Assembly: GCA_020466095.1 (NCBI GenBank)
Contig: CM035808.1
Span: 9,393,012 to 9,457,011, forward strand
Direction of reading: 5' to 3'
From: Chlorops oryzae
Taxonomy: Eukaryota > Arthropoda > Insecta > Diptera > Chloropidae
Length of the DNA: 64,000 nucleotides
Made by a program: the position numbers and the translations under genes. Under the pieces are notes generated by a model. The model had not been told where the DNA came from and did no database searches. It saw nothing but the letters and a program-made list of their open reading frames with translations. Of this stretch, positions 10,107 to 19,559 are shown in pieces. Within the stretch, counting starts at the first letter, position 1; every line of letters begins with the position of its first letter.

Positions 10107-10534
10107 TATATCACATCTGATCATGTAGAAAATTTGGAAACTTACGTTTTTAGGTATTTTCTCTTATAATAGAAATATATTTCAATATATATAAGCGTCA
10201 ATACTGCCATTCTTGACAACATTCTTAACAATAGGAAGCTGCCAACATATTTTTCAATAAGACATAACATTGAAGCACATTTTTTGTGTTCTCAGTTATT
10301 CTAATGATCATAAAATAAATAAAACAAATGCATAAATAAGTAAAAAAAAAAAAAGTGGTAGATTTGAACCAAGCGTGGTAGAAGTGGTAGAATGTGAAAA
10401 TAGTGGTAGATCTACCACTAAGGTGGTAGAAGTCCGAGCACTGACTGTGAATAACAATGCACATTTAAAAAAAAATCATGGTAAAGTTCGCTCAGTGTAT
10501 AAGTTAAGTTAATTTACGTTCAATCAAGAGTAAC

Positions 10535-10617
10535 TGCAGCAATCGGCCAGCACCGCGACTCAGGGAAGGCGGGGCCGTCAAGCCCGTTCCCCGTGCGATG
10601 GGGACCCTGGCCTCAAG
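10535..10617 (-). mobile_element. 5' fragment of the retroposon family seen at 18184-18505
   Basis: GCAATCGGCCAGCACCGCG and GGCCGTCAAGCCCGTTCC match the right end of the 18.2-18.5 kb retroposon. Only about 83 bp remain, directly against the composite element. The rest of the family sequence is absent on either side. Confidence 0.55.
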
Positions 10618-12475
10618 TCTTCTTCTATACAGATATTTGAAATGAAAAAGTTATTAAAATCTAACAGAGAAATGGTTAAAATCAATAAAAATAATAATAG
10701 TGATTTAATAGTACAAACCTTAAATTAAAAAATTTTGTTTTAATTAATCAAAACAAAAAACATTTTCCGCATCGAACATTCGCAAAAAAAAAAAAAAATT
10801 CATTGAAATCAGAAAAAATAACACAAATTTTAAGTACCTTAAACTTCTTGAGATCTTTCTTTGCCAAACCCATATTTTCTTCGAGCCTCGGTATTCGATT
10901 ATTTATTCAAAACTTTGTGCCCGAATCTCAGCCGCACGCCAGCGAAAAGTTCGAAAAATAAAGCCGAAAAAAAAATTCAAATAAAAATTTCGCTTTGACT
11001 TTGCATATCGTGCTTCTGGTTTTACTTCGCTTTTTAAAACTTATTTAATATTTTATTATTGTTTTTTGAGTTTTTCCCTTCGTGGATAACATTAGCTGCC
11101 ACTGCCTTCAGTTTCTCGCGAACTAACACAAGAAACGACCCATGCAAACAATGTCTGAGAAAGTTTGGCTTGCATACATTGCAATCATACCGAGGATTCG
11201 AGAGCTCGTTTCCATGTGGAAGGCAAAAACAACAACAAAAAATATAAAAAAATCTAGGTAAGTAGGTTCGAGCAATAAATGCAGCATCACTTCGCTTTAC
11301 GGAGTCTCGCTTCGTTGCATTACTTGACTTAATAAGAAAAGAATGAAGTACAATTCAAGTACTACGGGTTACAGGTAGTCAGCCGACAGACAGACGGACG
11401 GACAGACAGACGGACGGACAGACTCTCGCGAGTTTACTATTAAAGTTGGAATTTGTAATGCACGGCACGAGAAAAACAATCTAATTTAAAGTTCAGCAGT
11501 TTACGGGAGGAGCAGATCCTTCCATACACTCAAGATGTAACATCATACAACCGCATAAAGCCAAATACATTCGCACTCACACACACACACATACAACTAT
11601 AGCTGTGTACTCACACAGATAATTTGTAATCTGAAGTAGGGAAAATTATGAAAGTTTTGCCATAGGAAGCCCACCAACGAAGGCGCCAAGGATAGCAATA
11701 ATTGCAGCATATAGTTATGGACTGCGATATTTTATTGCTTTTTATTGCTGGCTTCTCCTCGTCCATTCCCTTTGCGCAATATAACTTGACAAATTGAGAA
11801 ATAAATCTCAAACGGACGAGCGAATTGCAAAAGAGAAAACTATTTCACATCGAATAAGGTAGAGAGAATGAGAGTCACATGAATTATGATATTACTTAAG
11901 TTGATGCAAATTAGTTTTGCCAAGTAATGGCCAACTATGTAGAGCGGCGTTATTCAATGGAGAAATTCTCTTGAAAAGTTTCTCTAATTCTGGGCAATTT
12001 TCACAGTTACTTTCATTTCACAATGGACAAAACGGATCGAGATACTACTTATGGTCTTTTCTGGACTCTAATTTTTTCCATGCAATGAATTGAATTCGCT
12101 GAAATGGTAAAAATGATCTCCACTATGGTCTATACTTGAACTTATTTTATATCTATGACTCACGTAGACAGAGAAAGGGACTGCTCGAATGTGAGAATGG
12201 TCACACCTAAAAAGTTCTCAAGACTTTTCCCATACAAAAACCCCATACAATTTTATAGACGAAAAAAGTATTTTTTCAAAACAATTTTGTGAAAAATTCC
12301 CCTTTGACTGGGTGATTTTATCATTATGACGAGAAGCGAAGCTTAAGTTTGAAGAGTGAAATTATCCGAGTTCCAAACCTGGTAACTTAGAATGTAGTTT
12401 TACTTCGTTAATCCTTTAAAAAAGTGTGGTGTTACTAATCAATCGATTTAAAATATGCCTAAGCGATTGAAAAGT
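10618..12475. other. Intergenic stretch without a recognisable gene
   Basis: AT-rich with several A runs, a GTCY-type tract at 11388-11424 and a short CA run near 11578-11594. Small frames at 11059 and 11611 (minus) have no recognisable features. Confidence 0.5.
11388..11424. repeat. Isolated GTCY (GGAC/AGAC) tract
   Basis: Runs of AGAC and GGAC like the tract inside the HINE elements, but without the flanking HINE sequence; either a remnant or an independent microsatellite. Confidence 0.6.
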
Positions 12476-12483
12476 ATTTTGAG

Positions 12484-13073
12484 TTTGCCTCGGAATTTGA
12501 ATATGTAAAAAAATGGAAAAAAATTCAAAAAAAAATTCAAAAATATTTTTTCAAAAATTCAAACAAAATTGCAAAAAATTCAAAAAATGCACAGTCAAAA
12601 ATTCCAAATTAGTTCGATTTAGGGGCTATTTCCACTACACCGCATTTAGCATTTGCATCTTTAAAGATGCTAGACCCGTTTCCACTGCCTTTCGCATTTA
12701 GCATTTTGTGAAAATTTGAATTTTTGTTCGGAAAAATATTTGAATTCTTTGAAGTAGGCTTTGAAATGTTTAAAATTTGAAGAAAATATCAATGAAAACT
12801 AGACGGTTTTTAGCATTTTTATCGCATTTTCTCAAGATGCTGAAAAATGCTGTTTTAAGAACAACAATAATTACATGTAATTCAAAGCCGCATTTTTGAG
12901 CATTTTTTAAAAATGCTGAAAAATGCTAAATGCGTCTGTAGTGGAAACAGACCCTTAGTATGCCTATTTAAATGTTGAATAGTCAAATTAACAACAACAA
13001 AAAGCCCACTTCTGTGATTAAAATATTCAAAAAGCTCAGTTAAATGCAAAAAAAATTCAAAATCCGAGCTCTA
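12484..13073 (+). mobile_element. hAT-like MITE, ATTCAAAA type, split by a PIF-like MITE
   Basis: Paralogue of 2186-2480 with ends TTTGCCTCGGAATTTGAA and, inward, TAGAGCTCGGATTTTGAA. Flanks ATTTTGAG (12476-12483) and ATTATGAG (13074-13081) match 7 of 8, fitting an 8-bp hAT target duplication. The body is interrupted at 12622-12954. Confidence 0.65.
12622..12954. mobile_element. PIF/Harbinger-like MITE (copy 1) with TTA duplication
   Basis: Ends GGGGCTATTTCCACTACA and, inward, GGGTCTGTTTCCACTACA. TTA flanks both sides (12619-12621 and 12955-12957); a 3-bp TWA duplication is the mark of PIF/Harbinger. The interior is rich in GCATTT/AAATGC. The paralogous host at 2361-2375 has one TTA and no insert, an empty site. 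Related copy at 29369-29831. Confidence 0.85.
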
Positions 13074-13081
13074 ATTATGAG

Positions 13082-14640
13082 CTTAACTTTACAGCGATAA
13101 TGGAATGGGCTTTCTTCTCGCAATTGAAAAGGCTTACGAAATTTTATTCCACGTGCTTTCCCACGAAAGAAAACATTTAGAAGAGAATAAACTGAAAATC
13201 ATTTAAAGGGGAACATTTTAATCCTTTTAAATGATTTTATAGCAGCCCTAAAAAAGGTTATTGTCTTGCTTTTAAGCAACCCAGCCTAATTGAACTTTGC
13301 TACTAATTTCCCCCTCCCCTCATTTTTTACTTATTTCTATTTTTATACGGATTTTTCTCGTTGTGCAAGGAAATAATAGTGGGATTCAAGCAGATGTGCA
13401 ATTTTTGCACCCTCGCAAATTTAGCGTTTGTGCAAATTTGTTTCTATGGAAAAAAAAATCCTGAGACATCGATTTTGATGGGCAAAATTTGCGCCATGTT
13501 ATCGCACAAGTTTTGCACTAGTTCTTCGCAGGGTCGTTCATACAAAAGGCCAAAATTTGCTGTTGCAAAATTTGCACACTTCAATTTCCACAGCTGCTTG
13601 AATACCACTAATGTTAATGATTGCAAAGGGCTATAAATTTGAATGGATAATAAATCTTATAAATTGCGCTAAAATTTTACTTGATCGCTAAAAATGTTGA
13701 ATTTCGACCCCCCTAAACCGCTGAAATTCAATACAAAGAAATTTTGATCTCGCGGACATTTGCCTTTTTACCTTAGATCTAGTTTTTTACCCCTACCGCC
13801 TTCTATTACTATGGTTTTTTAGCATCTGAAATACCCAGCCCTTGACTCGCTGATGGCTTTCAAAAAGGGCACAAGAAACGGTCAGGTTATGGTCAATCGA
13901 TTCCCACTGAATTTTTGGCAAAAAATTTCTTGCTAATGCTTGAAAAGTAGAGCTGTAAAATATCCTTAAAATTCGCTAAAAAGTAACGATTGGTAAAACA
14001 TTTAACATAGTCAGTAATCAGGTCAGTAATGAGTCCGCAAAACAGTATGGTAGTAGAGTAAGTTGAATTGAAATTTGATTACTAAATACCGGGTGAAGAT
14101 TAAAAGAGCATGAAGTAGTTTTGATTACTTTATCAACATTCAGTTATTCATGCAATAGCCTTCGTTCGGGAATAATATTTACAAAATACTTGGTAACGAG
14201 TACTAAGTAGCAATTACTTGGCGAAAAAACCGAATACACTCGAGTAGTGTATACTTAGGCATTTTTACAGCTCTATTGAAAAGAGCTCCTCAATCGCTTG
14301 ATACATATTTTGCTATATGATTGACAACCCGTCTTAGGCAGGCTTAATTCGTACAAGAAGAGATAAAGAGAAGAAAATATCAGCACGACTTATTAATGAA
14401 AAACAAAAAATTATTTCTCCGATAACAAAAGACTTCGAGCAGCACCAACTTCAAAATAATCTCATTGCATGCATATCAATAAAAAAAGGAAAACAAGAAA
14501 ATAAGAAGAAGAAAAAGCAAAACATTCAAATCAATCCGATTTGTTTTTGTTTTCCGGTCTTTTTTTTTTTTTTTCAATACACTTCCACAATTTCTGCGGC
14601 TCTTATCTGAGAGCGTTGTCTGTAAACGCGATTTCCTTCG
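13082..14640. other. Intergenic stretch with a dense TTTGCA/TGCAAA cluster
   Basis: No gene recognised. Between about 13385 and 13590, motifs of the form GCAAAATTTGC, TGCAAATTTG and TTTTGCAC recur on both strands, giving overlapping open frames on both strands that look like by-products of the repeat. The remainder is plain AT-rich sequence. Confidence 0.45.
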
Positions 14641-14695
14641 TTCGATTCTTTGTGTTCAGTTGAAGTAAGGCAACCGGCCGTAGAAGTTTACCAAA

Positions 14696-15082
14696 ATGAA
14701 GAAATTTTTGATTCTTTTCGTTATGTGTTTTTTTCTTTCTGAATGCCGAATAAACGCCGAAAATGACAATGTATTAAAAGACAGAAAAGACATTTCGATC
14801 CAAACACATTCGGCCGCTGAAACTCAACAAAATATCGAGGAAAAACAACTTTCGATTGGAGAAAATCAAACGGAAAATTCCCTAAAATTGAATGAAAACA
14901 TCCAAACGGATAGCAAACAATCGACAACTGTAAAACCAAAGAAATCTCGAACCAATATAAAAAAGAAAAAGCCAAAACATCATCAAAAAAATAGGCGTGG
15001 CCATCATTGCCGGAAGCCGCCCTGTCGTGGTCGAAAATCTTCTCGCAAACTCAATCGCCGGCACAACGCAAAAAAACTATGA
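14696..15082 (+). CDS. Secreted protein with acidic middle and strongly cationic C-terminus
   Basis: 128 residues, family not recognised. Residues 1-21 are a signal peptide (MKKFLILFVMCFFL core, ending near INA). Residues 22-79 are polar and acidic, rich in Asn, Gln, Glu and Ser. Residues 80-128 are packed with Lys, Arg and His, including a KKKK run, HHCRKPPCRGRK and RRHN; Cys105 and Cys110 are the only cysteines after the signal and could form a small loop. The charge pattern resembles precursors in which an acidic pro-part masks a cationic peptide, or seminal proteins; neither can be proved here. A possible initiator TTCAGTT lies at about 14656, and AATAATAAA follows the stop. It is single-exon and 172 bp upstream of another small secreted peptide gene on the same strand. 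Confidence 0.7.
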   Translation: MKKFLILFVMCFFLSECRINAENDNVLKDRKDISIQTHSAAETQQNIEEKQLSIGENQTENSLKLNENIQTDSKQSTTVKPKKSRTNIKKKKPKHHQKNRRGHHCRKPPCRGRKSSRKLNRRHNAKKL

Positions 15083-15254
15083 ACCTTATAAAATAATAAA
15101 AACATCGCATTAACCCTTTGGGAACTGAACGCCGCAGTTCAGTGCAGTTTTAAATATTCGATTAAGTGCAACTTATAGCAAGAAATCCAAGAAATTATAT
15201 AAAAATAGAAATATAAAAAAAAAAAAAATTCAAATTCGAAACTCGTGTTCAAAA

Positions 15255-15407
15255 ATGAAGTCTGGCTTTCTTTTAATAATTTTTTTTATATTTATTATTT
15301 GCGGATTAGCGAAAGCTGAGCATTCTGCCATCATGATGCGTTTTAATCCTGCAAAAAAGACTACCTGCGTGAAGGATGCCAACGGCAAATGTCGTCAAAT
15401 TATTTAG
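15255..15407 (+). CDS. 50-residue secreted peptide with a two-cysteine C-terminal loop
   Basis: MKSGFLLIIFFIF starts a clear signal peptide that ends near residue 21 (GLAKA). The mature part of about 29 residues runs EHSAIMMRFNPAKK and then TTCVKDANGKCRQII, with two cysteines seven residues apart that could form one disulphide. Context before the ATG is CAAA. AATAAA lies about 100 bp after the stop, near 15510. It follows the cationic secreted gene on the same strand. Size and loop recall fly immune-induced or accessory-gland peptides, but no family is asserted. Confidence 0.7.
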   Translation: MKSGFLLIIFFIFIICGLAKAEHSAIMMRFNPAKKTTCVKDANGKCRQII

Positions 15408-15717
15408 TCCTTAAGACGTCAAATGAATTTCATGAGAAATTATTGCGTGTAATTTTTTGATAAAATTTCTTGTTTTTCGGAAAAACTTTTTCCTTTAAAG
15501 ATTTGATCAATAAAAGTTCTTCTTAATCGAAATTGTTGATTCTTTTATAAATGTTAACATGTGTAGGGTCCTGAAACTATCGAGAAAGACCATATGAAAT
15601 TTGTAGAGAAATAATTGGAGTCACCAGCAGAATGGATTAAGAAATTTCCCATACTAGTTTTTTTTTTCTCCCATGCTACTTTTTTTGCTAAAATTATATT
15701 TTTTACAGTTTCTTATC

Positions 15718-16608
15718 TTTATACCCGACACACTCTGTGTCGAGGGTATATTGCGTTTGTGTGGTTGTGTGTAACACCCAGAACCAGTCGAGATAGACCA
15801 TACAAAATATATATAGAAATGATCAGCGTCACCATGCGATTCGATTTAGCCATGTCCGTCTGTCTGTCTGTCCGTCTGTCTGTATGTCCGTCTGTCTGTC
15901 TGTTTGTATACAGTTATCTTATCGAAGGAGTTGAGCTATCTTGAAGAAATTTGGTATGCGTACTCACAAGCACATGAGTAAGAACAAGTTCGAGAATGGA
16001 CCCGATCGGACCATTTTTAGGGGTACCTCCAGTACTAGGGTCTGTTACGAATATCACAAAAACTGCTCTAAAATCGAAGTCCTTCAAGATATTTAACGAA
16101 ATTTGATATTTGATCATATTTAAAGTCTAGTAATATGATTTCCAAAAAATGGAAAAGTGGGCGTGGCAGAAGGGCGTTTTTCGAATATTGTCTCCTTCAC
16201 CCGAAATTCAAACTTGAACGAAAGTGGGCACTTATGCTGCCTATGTAGCCATAAAAATTCTCTCCAAAAATTTCTTTGATAGGTCCATTTTTAAGGGTAC
16301 CTCCAGTACTAGGGTCTGTCACAAAAATCTCAAAACTGCCCCAAAATCTTACTTTTTCGAAATATTTTAATGAAACTTAAAATTTGAGTGTATATTTAAG
16401 CCCCCGATTATAGTTCAACAAAAATTGGAAAAGTGGGCGTGGCAAAGGGGCAGTTTTCATAAAGAAATCTATCAAAAGTCGGTATATGGGGCCCCTTATG
16501 GCCTTAAACACCTCTTGATATTAAAAGTTATTTGAACATGTGAGTCTGTGTCGGTTATTCTATTGTCTGGCTCGCCTGACTATAACACCCTTACTTGTTT
16601 TATTTAAC
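15718..16608 (-). mobile_element. HINE family 1 element, nearly full length, reverse orientation
   Basis: Read on the minus strand it starts ACAAGTAAGGGTGTTATAGT and ends with the TATACCC...GGGTATA hairpin. It contains the GTCY tract (15855-15905) and the ACCTCCAGTACTAGGGTCTG block. Non-coding; needs Helentron proteins supplied elsewhere. Confidence 0.8.
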
Positions 16609-17469
16609 TTCCCATTAGGAAAAAATTTCCATTACAGCATTGATGACATCAGGGTGACTTTTTTAACCGGCACGTATGCTATTTCTTAGGACATTTGTAC
16701 TCGAGCTGACTGTTATGACCAAGTAGGTACACTTTGTCACCCTGGAGGAAGCGCGACATGCGACAAATTCCAATCTCTCACTTTATGTCATAAAATTTTT
16801 ATTGATAGAAATTTTTTTTTAAATGAATTTCGCAGTCTTTTCTGAGTGCAATCAACTCCCGATTATTGGAAATATTTTCTTTTACCTAATTGTTGTTCTC
16901 CTGACCGATCCACTCAAAAAGTAAAACAAAATTCCTTTGATCCATAAAATTTTTTTTTTTTAATTTTATTTATTTTTCCTTCGGAATACAGTTGAAATTA
17001 ATACGAAATTATCTTTCCGCTGTCAATTTCTTTAATGATTTAATTGAGGCAATGTCTCAGGCCTTGCGAATATAAATAGATGGCTCGACAGACGAAATGT
17101 GGAATACATATGCACATGAATCAATGTAAGCTTAACTTCTCAGCGATAATGGAATTGGATTTCCCCAGCAGTTGAAAAGGTTATCAGAATTCTCTTCGAT
17201 GGGCAATCATTAAAGAATTCACTGAAAAGAGAAATATTTGAAATCTTTTCTCATAATTCGAAGCTTGTTTTGAGTAACTTTAAATTTGGTTATTTTATTA
17301 CTTTTAAGCAAAACAGCCTAAATGGACAATTTTGTTAGTAGTTTCATTACTTTGTTTATTTATTTTTATGCCATATACGGAATTTCTTTATTATACAAGA
17401 AAACAATGTTGACGATAGCGCCATTAAATAATCGCAACTGAAACGAGACACTAAAACCTTAAGTAGTTT
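16609..17469. other. Gene-free stretch
   Basis: AT-rich, no supported gene or element end. Confidence 0.45.
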
Positions 17470-18165
17470 TGACTGAGCATAACTTAACTTAGTGAATCAG
17501 CTGATTCAATTTTTTCAAAATATTTCGATTGTAACTTAACCCAATTTGGGCTTCAACGAGTAAATTCTAAGTAATTCATGGCTCTTTCTGTACCAAAACA
17601 AAGCTCGATCTATTGGCTTTCAAAATAAATATTACACAGAGAAAAAAATCAATCAGAAAACTGTTTAAATCAAATGGAAAAACATACAGACGGCTTCAAC
17701 AAGGAATATTTTTAATTAAAAAATTTTTTTTTGTTAGAAAGAATAAAGATTTTCCTTTTGAATAATCATATTTCAGGTCAAATTGACATGATAATTTTCA
17801 AAAATAGACTTTTATTTAAATTGTTTAATCTACCGCGGACATAACTGAAATAACAAGATAATTTTTAAAATAAAAAAAAAAAATTACTAAAATTCCTATA
17901 AAAGAAGAAAAAGTTGTGAGATGTATACATATTTTATATGTCCTATTTTATAAACCAAATGAGAATTATATCAAACGTAAAGAAATTTAATTAAACATAT
18001 CTCCTTTGAAATCAACCAAAAATGTTGTTGACTCAACATTTTTCTTTTGAAATTTTCGTTCTGCTCGAAAATCAAAAGGACTGTGAATAACAATGCGCCC
18101 TTTTTAAAAAAGCATGTTAAATTTCGCTCAGTGTAACTTTTCACGTTGAATCGTTCAAACGAAGT
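17470..18165. mobile_element. Second copy of the composite TIR element
   Basis: The left arm (CATAACTTAACTTAGTGAATCAGCTGATT) matches the left arm at 7970 onward in order and motif, and the right arm ACGTTGAATCG...AGTAACT corresponds to the right arm at 10500-10534. A CACWGAG MITE occupies the same position between the arms as in copy 1. More decayed than copy 1. Confidence 0.5.
17635..18133 (+). mobile_element. CACWGAG MITE (copy 2), uninterrupted
   Basis: CACAGAGAAAAAAATCAATC at the left, CTCAGTG at the right, TA on both sides. It keeps GGACTGTGAATAACAATG intact, showing the empty target of the hAT found in copy 1. Confidence 0.75.
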
Positions 18166-18169
18166 AACT

Positions 18170-18519
18170 AAATTATAATTAATTATTTTTTTTTTTTCGC
18201 GGCGACGAGGTCAAAAATCCTTTCGGACTGACAGCATCCGTGATTGCTGGGTGTGTGGTGATTCCACTAAAAAACATCCCCTTCTCTTCTAGTTGGTATT
18301 TCTACCCTGGAAACGCACTACTTCGGGGTAGGACCCAAAAGTCGTCAAAGGTGCTGCTCCCTTACAATTAACCCGTGGCCGTTTCCCGCTTCATACATTT
18401 ATTTACCAGGCTGCATGATTCGACTGCGGCAATCGGCTAGCACCGCGACTCAGGTAAGACGGGACCGTCAAGCCCGTGACCCGTGCCATTGGGTCCCCTG
18501 CCTCAAAATTATAATTAAT
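18170..18519 (-). mobile_element. Short retroposon (18184-18505) with 14-bp target duplication
   Basis: AAATTATAATTAAT flanks the insert at 18170-18183 and 18506-18519. A T run next to the left flank is a poly-A tail of a minus-strand element. The 322-bp body is much more GC-rich than its surroundings and contains CCGTCAAGCCCGTGACCC and GGTCAAAAATCCTTTCGG. These are marks of LINE-driven insertion. No reading frame or tRNA-like A and B boxes were found, so it is a truncated LINE or an unusual SINE; family unknown. Confidence 0.7.
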
Positions 18520-19153
18520 ATCAAAATCAGAAAAACCAAAAGTCCATTGAAAAATAATTCATGAAAATTGCTCGAATATTAAATTTATATTCGGTATAAG
18601 ATATATCTTCCATATAGCCTCAAAAGTGACTGGTTTTAAATTCTTTCCCCAAAAAAAGTCGGAATGAATTATTTTTAAGTCCAAAATTTCTTTAAGTGTC
18701 CTTCTAACAGGTCTCTTGACGATTTTTTTCAGAAGAAGCAATGTCTCAATTTTCTTGAAAAAATTCTTGGTCCGAAATGGTCTGAGAATCTATATGAATA
18801 AAATCAATATACATAATTAAAATAAGTAAAATAGACATTAAAGCATCTATTTGTCGAGACATGAATTTGTCTCTTTTTGCATTTGGCAATTTCTGTTATG
18901 TTACGTTCAGTTAAGACAAACTAAGGCTTAAGAATCAACATGAGTGCAAATGACGACCAACAAACACAAAAAAAAATGATTTGTTTGGCTGAAAGCTGAG
19001 AAGAGTTCTTGATTGTTCGTTGATGATACATTTTTCTGAATAGACCAATAGGAATACCATTCAATGTGAAGTGTTACCCAAACGAGACATGTGAGAGGTA
19101 ATTGAATTTCCATGCGATACACATTGCATTCGAATTCCAATCCGAAACAGTAG
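18520..19153. other. Upstream region of the second FPQ peptide gene
   Basis: No other gene. The last 80 bp before the TATA box (AAACGAG, GAATTTCCATGCG) match the upstream region of copy 1. Confidence 0.5.
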
Positions 19154-19187
19154 TATTTAAATTATTGAGATTTTATTGTATCTCTCA
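19154..19187 (+). promoter_or_regulatory. Core promoter of second FPQ peptide gene
   Basis: TATTTAAATT 33 bp before the A of CTCAGTT, predicted start 19187 and leader of 95 nt, the same geometry as the paralogues. Confidence 0.65.
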
Positions 19188-19281
19188 GTTCAAGCTGAAA
19201 CGTGTCGACAAGCGGAATTGAAAAGAAGACGCAAAAAAAATCTTGCTGAAGGCGAATTTTGGAGTGAAAAAAACATACGAA

Positions 19282-19512
19282 ATGAAATCATTTATTGCTA
19301 TTTGTGTGTGCTTAATTTTCATTGCTTTGCAAACGGTGGCAGTTAATTCATTTCCGCAGGAAAGTGACAGAATCGTTGGGGAAGCCAAGCCGAAGACAGC
19401 AAGCCCAGAGGTTGTCGTGGAGTTACGATCCCGATTTTATCCTGCACCACATGTCCAAGATGAAAGACAAAAAAAATTAAACGATTTTTTTGGACCATTG
19501 AAAGAACATTAG
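19282..19512 (+). CDS. Small secreted peptide, FPQ family type A, copy 2
   Basis: 76-residue precursor. Signal peptide about 1-23 (MKSFIAICVCLIFIA core, ending VNS), mature start FPQESDRIVGEAKPKT, then ELRSRFYPAPHVQDERQ and FGPLKEH at the end. Compared with copy 1, the RFYPAPH and FGPLKEH parts are unchanged, while WDS has become GEA. An in-frame CTG codon upstream is not needed as start; the ATG at 19282 is the first after the cap site. AATAAA follows the stop closely, in a 3' UTR nearly identical to copy 1. Single exon, no cysteine in the mature part. Function unknown. Confidence 0.75.
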   Translation: MKSFIAICVCLIFIALQTVAVNSFPQESDRIVGEAKPKTASPEVVVELRSRFYPAPHVQDERQKKLNDFFGPLKEH

Positions 19513-19559
19513 AAAGTGTCTTAAGGATAATTATTTTAATAAAATTGAAGATCAAACTC

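Larger units (their letters stand above)
8568..10443. mobile_element. hAT-like element with 8-bp target duplication, carrying a mariner
   Basis: Ends are CAGTGCTCGGTCTT and (inward from the right) CAGTGCTCGGACTT. The target duplication ACTGTGAA is perfect at 8560-8567 and 10444-10451, and the uninterrupted target exists in three paralogous MITEs. Subterminal GTGGTAGA repeats occur near both ends, as is common for hAT transposase binding. Without the mariner it is about 590 bp and non-coding. Confidence 0.85.
8106..10497 (+). mobile_element. CACWGAG MITE (copy 1), interrupted by a hAT element
   Basis: The left end is CACAGGGAAAAAATCAACC and the right end CTCAGTG, flanked by TA (8104-8105 and 10498-10499). 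Other copies at 17635, 32016 and 61511 share the interior: AATCAAAAGGA, TGTTGTTGACTCAAC and AAAATGGATTTAAATTTAAA. A hAT element has split it within AAGGACTGTGAATAAC; the intact copies show that site undivided. Confidence 0.7.
7970..10534. mobile_element. Outer composite TIR element holding three nested elements
   Basis: Left end GTTACTCTTGATTGAACGTA; the right end read inward is the same, so the inverted repeat is about 21 bp and continues imperfectly into TTAACTT. An internal CAGCTGAT stretch is shared with a second copy at about 17470-18165. In both copies a CACWGAG MITE sits between about 130-165 bp of left arm and about 40 bp of right arm, so the composite spread as a unit. No target duplication was clear. 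Confidence 0.55.
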
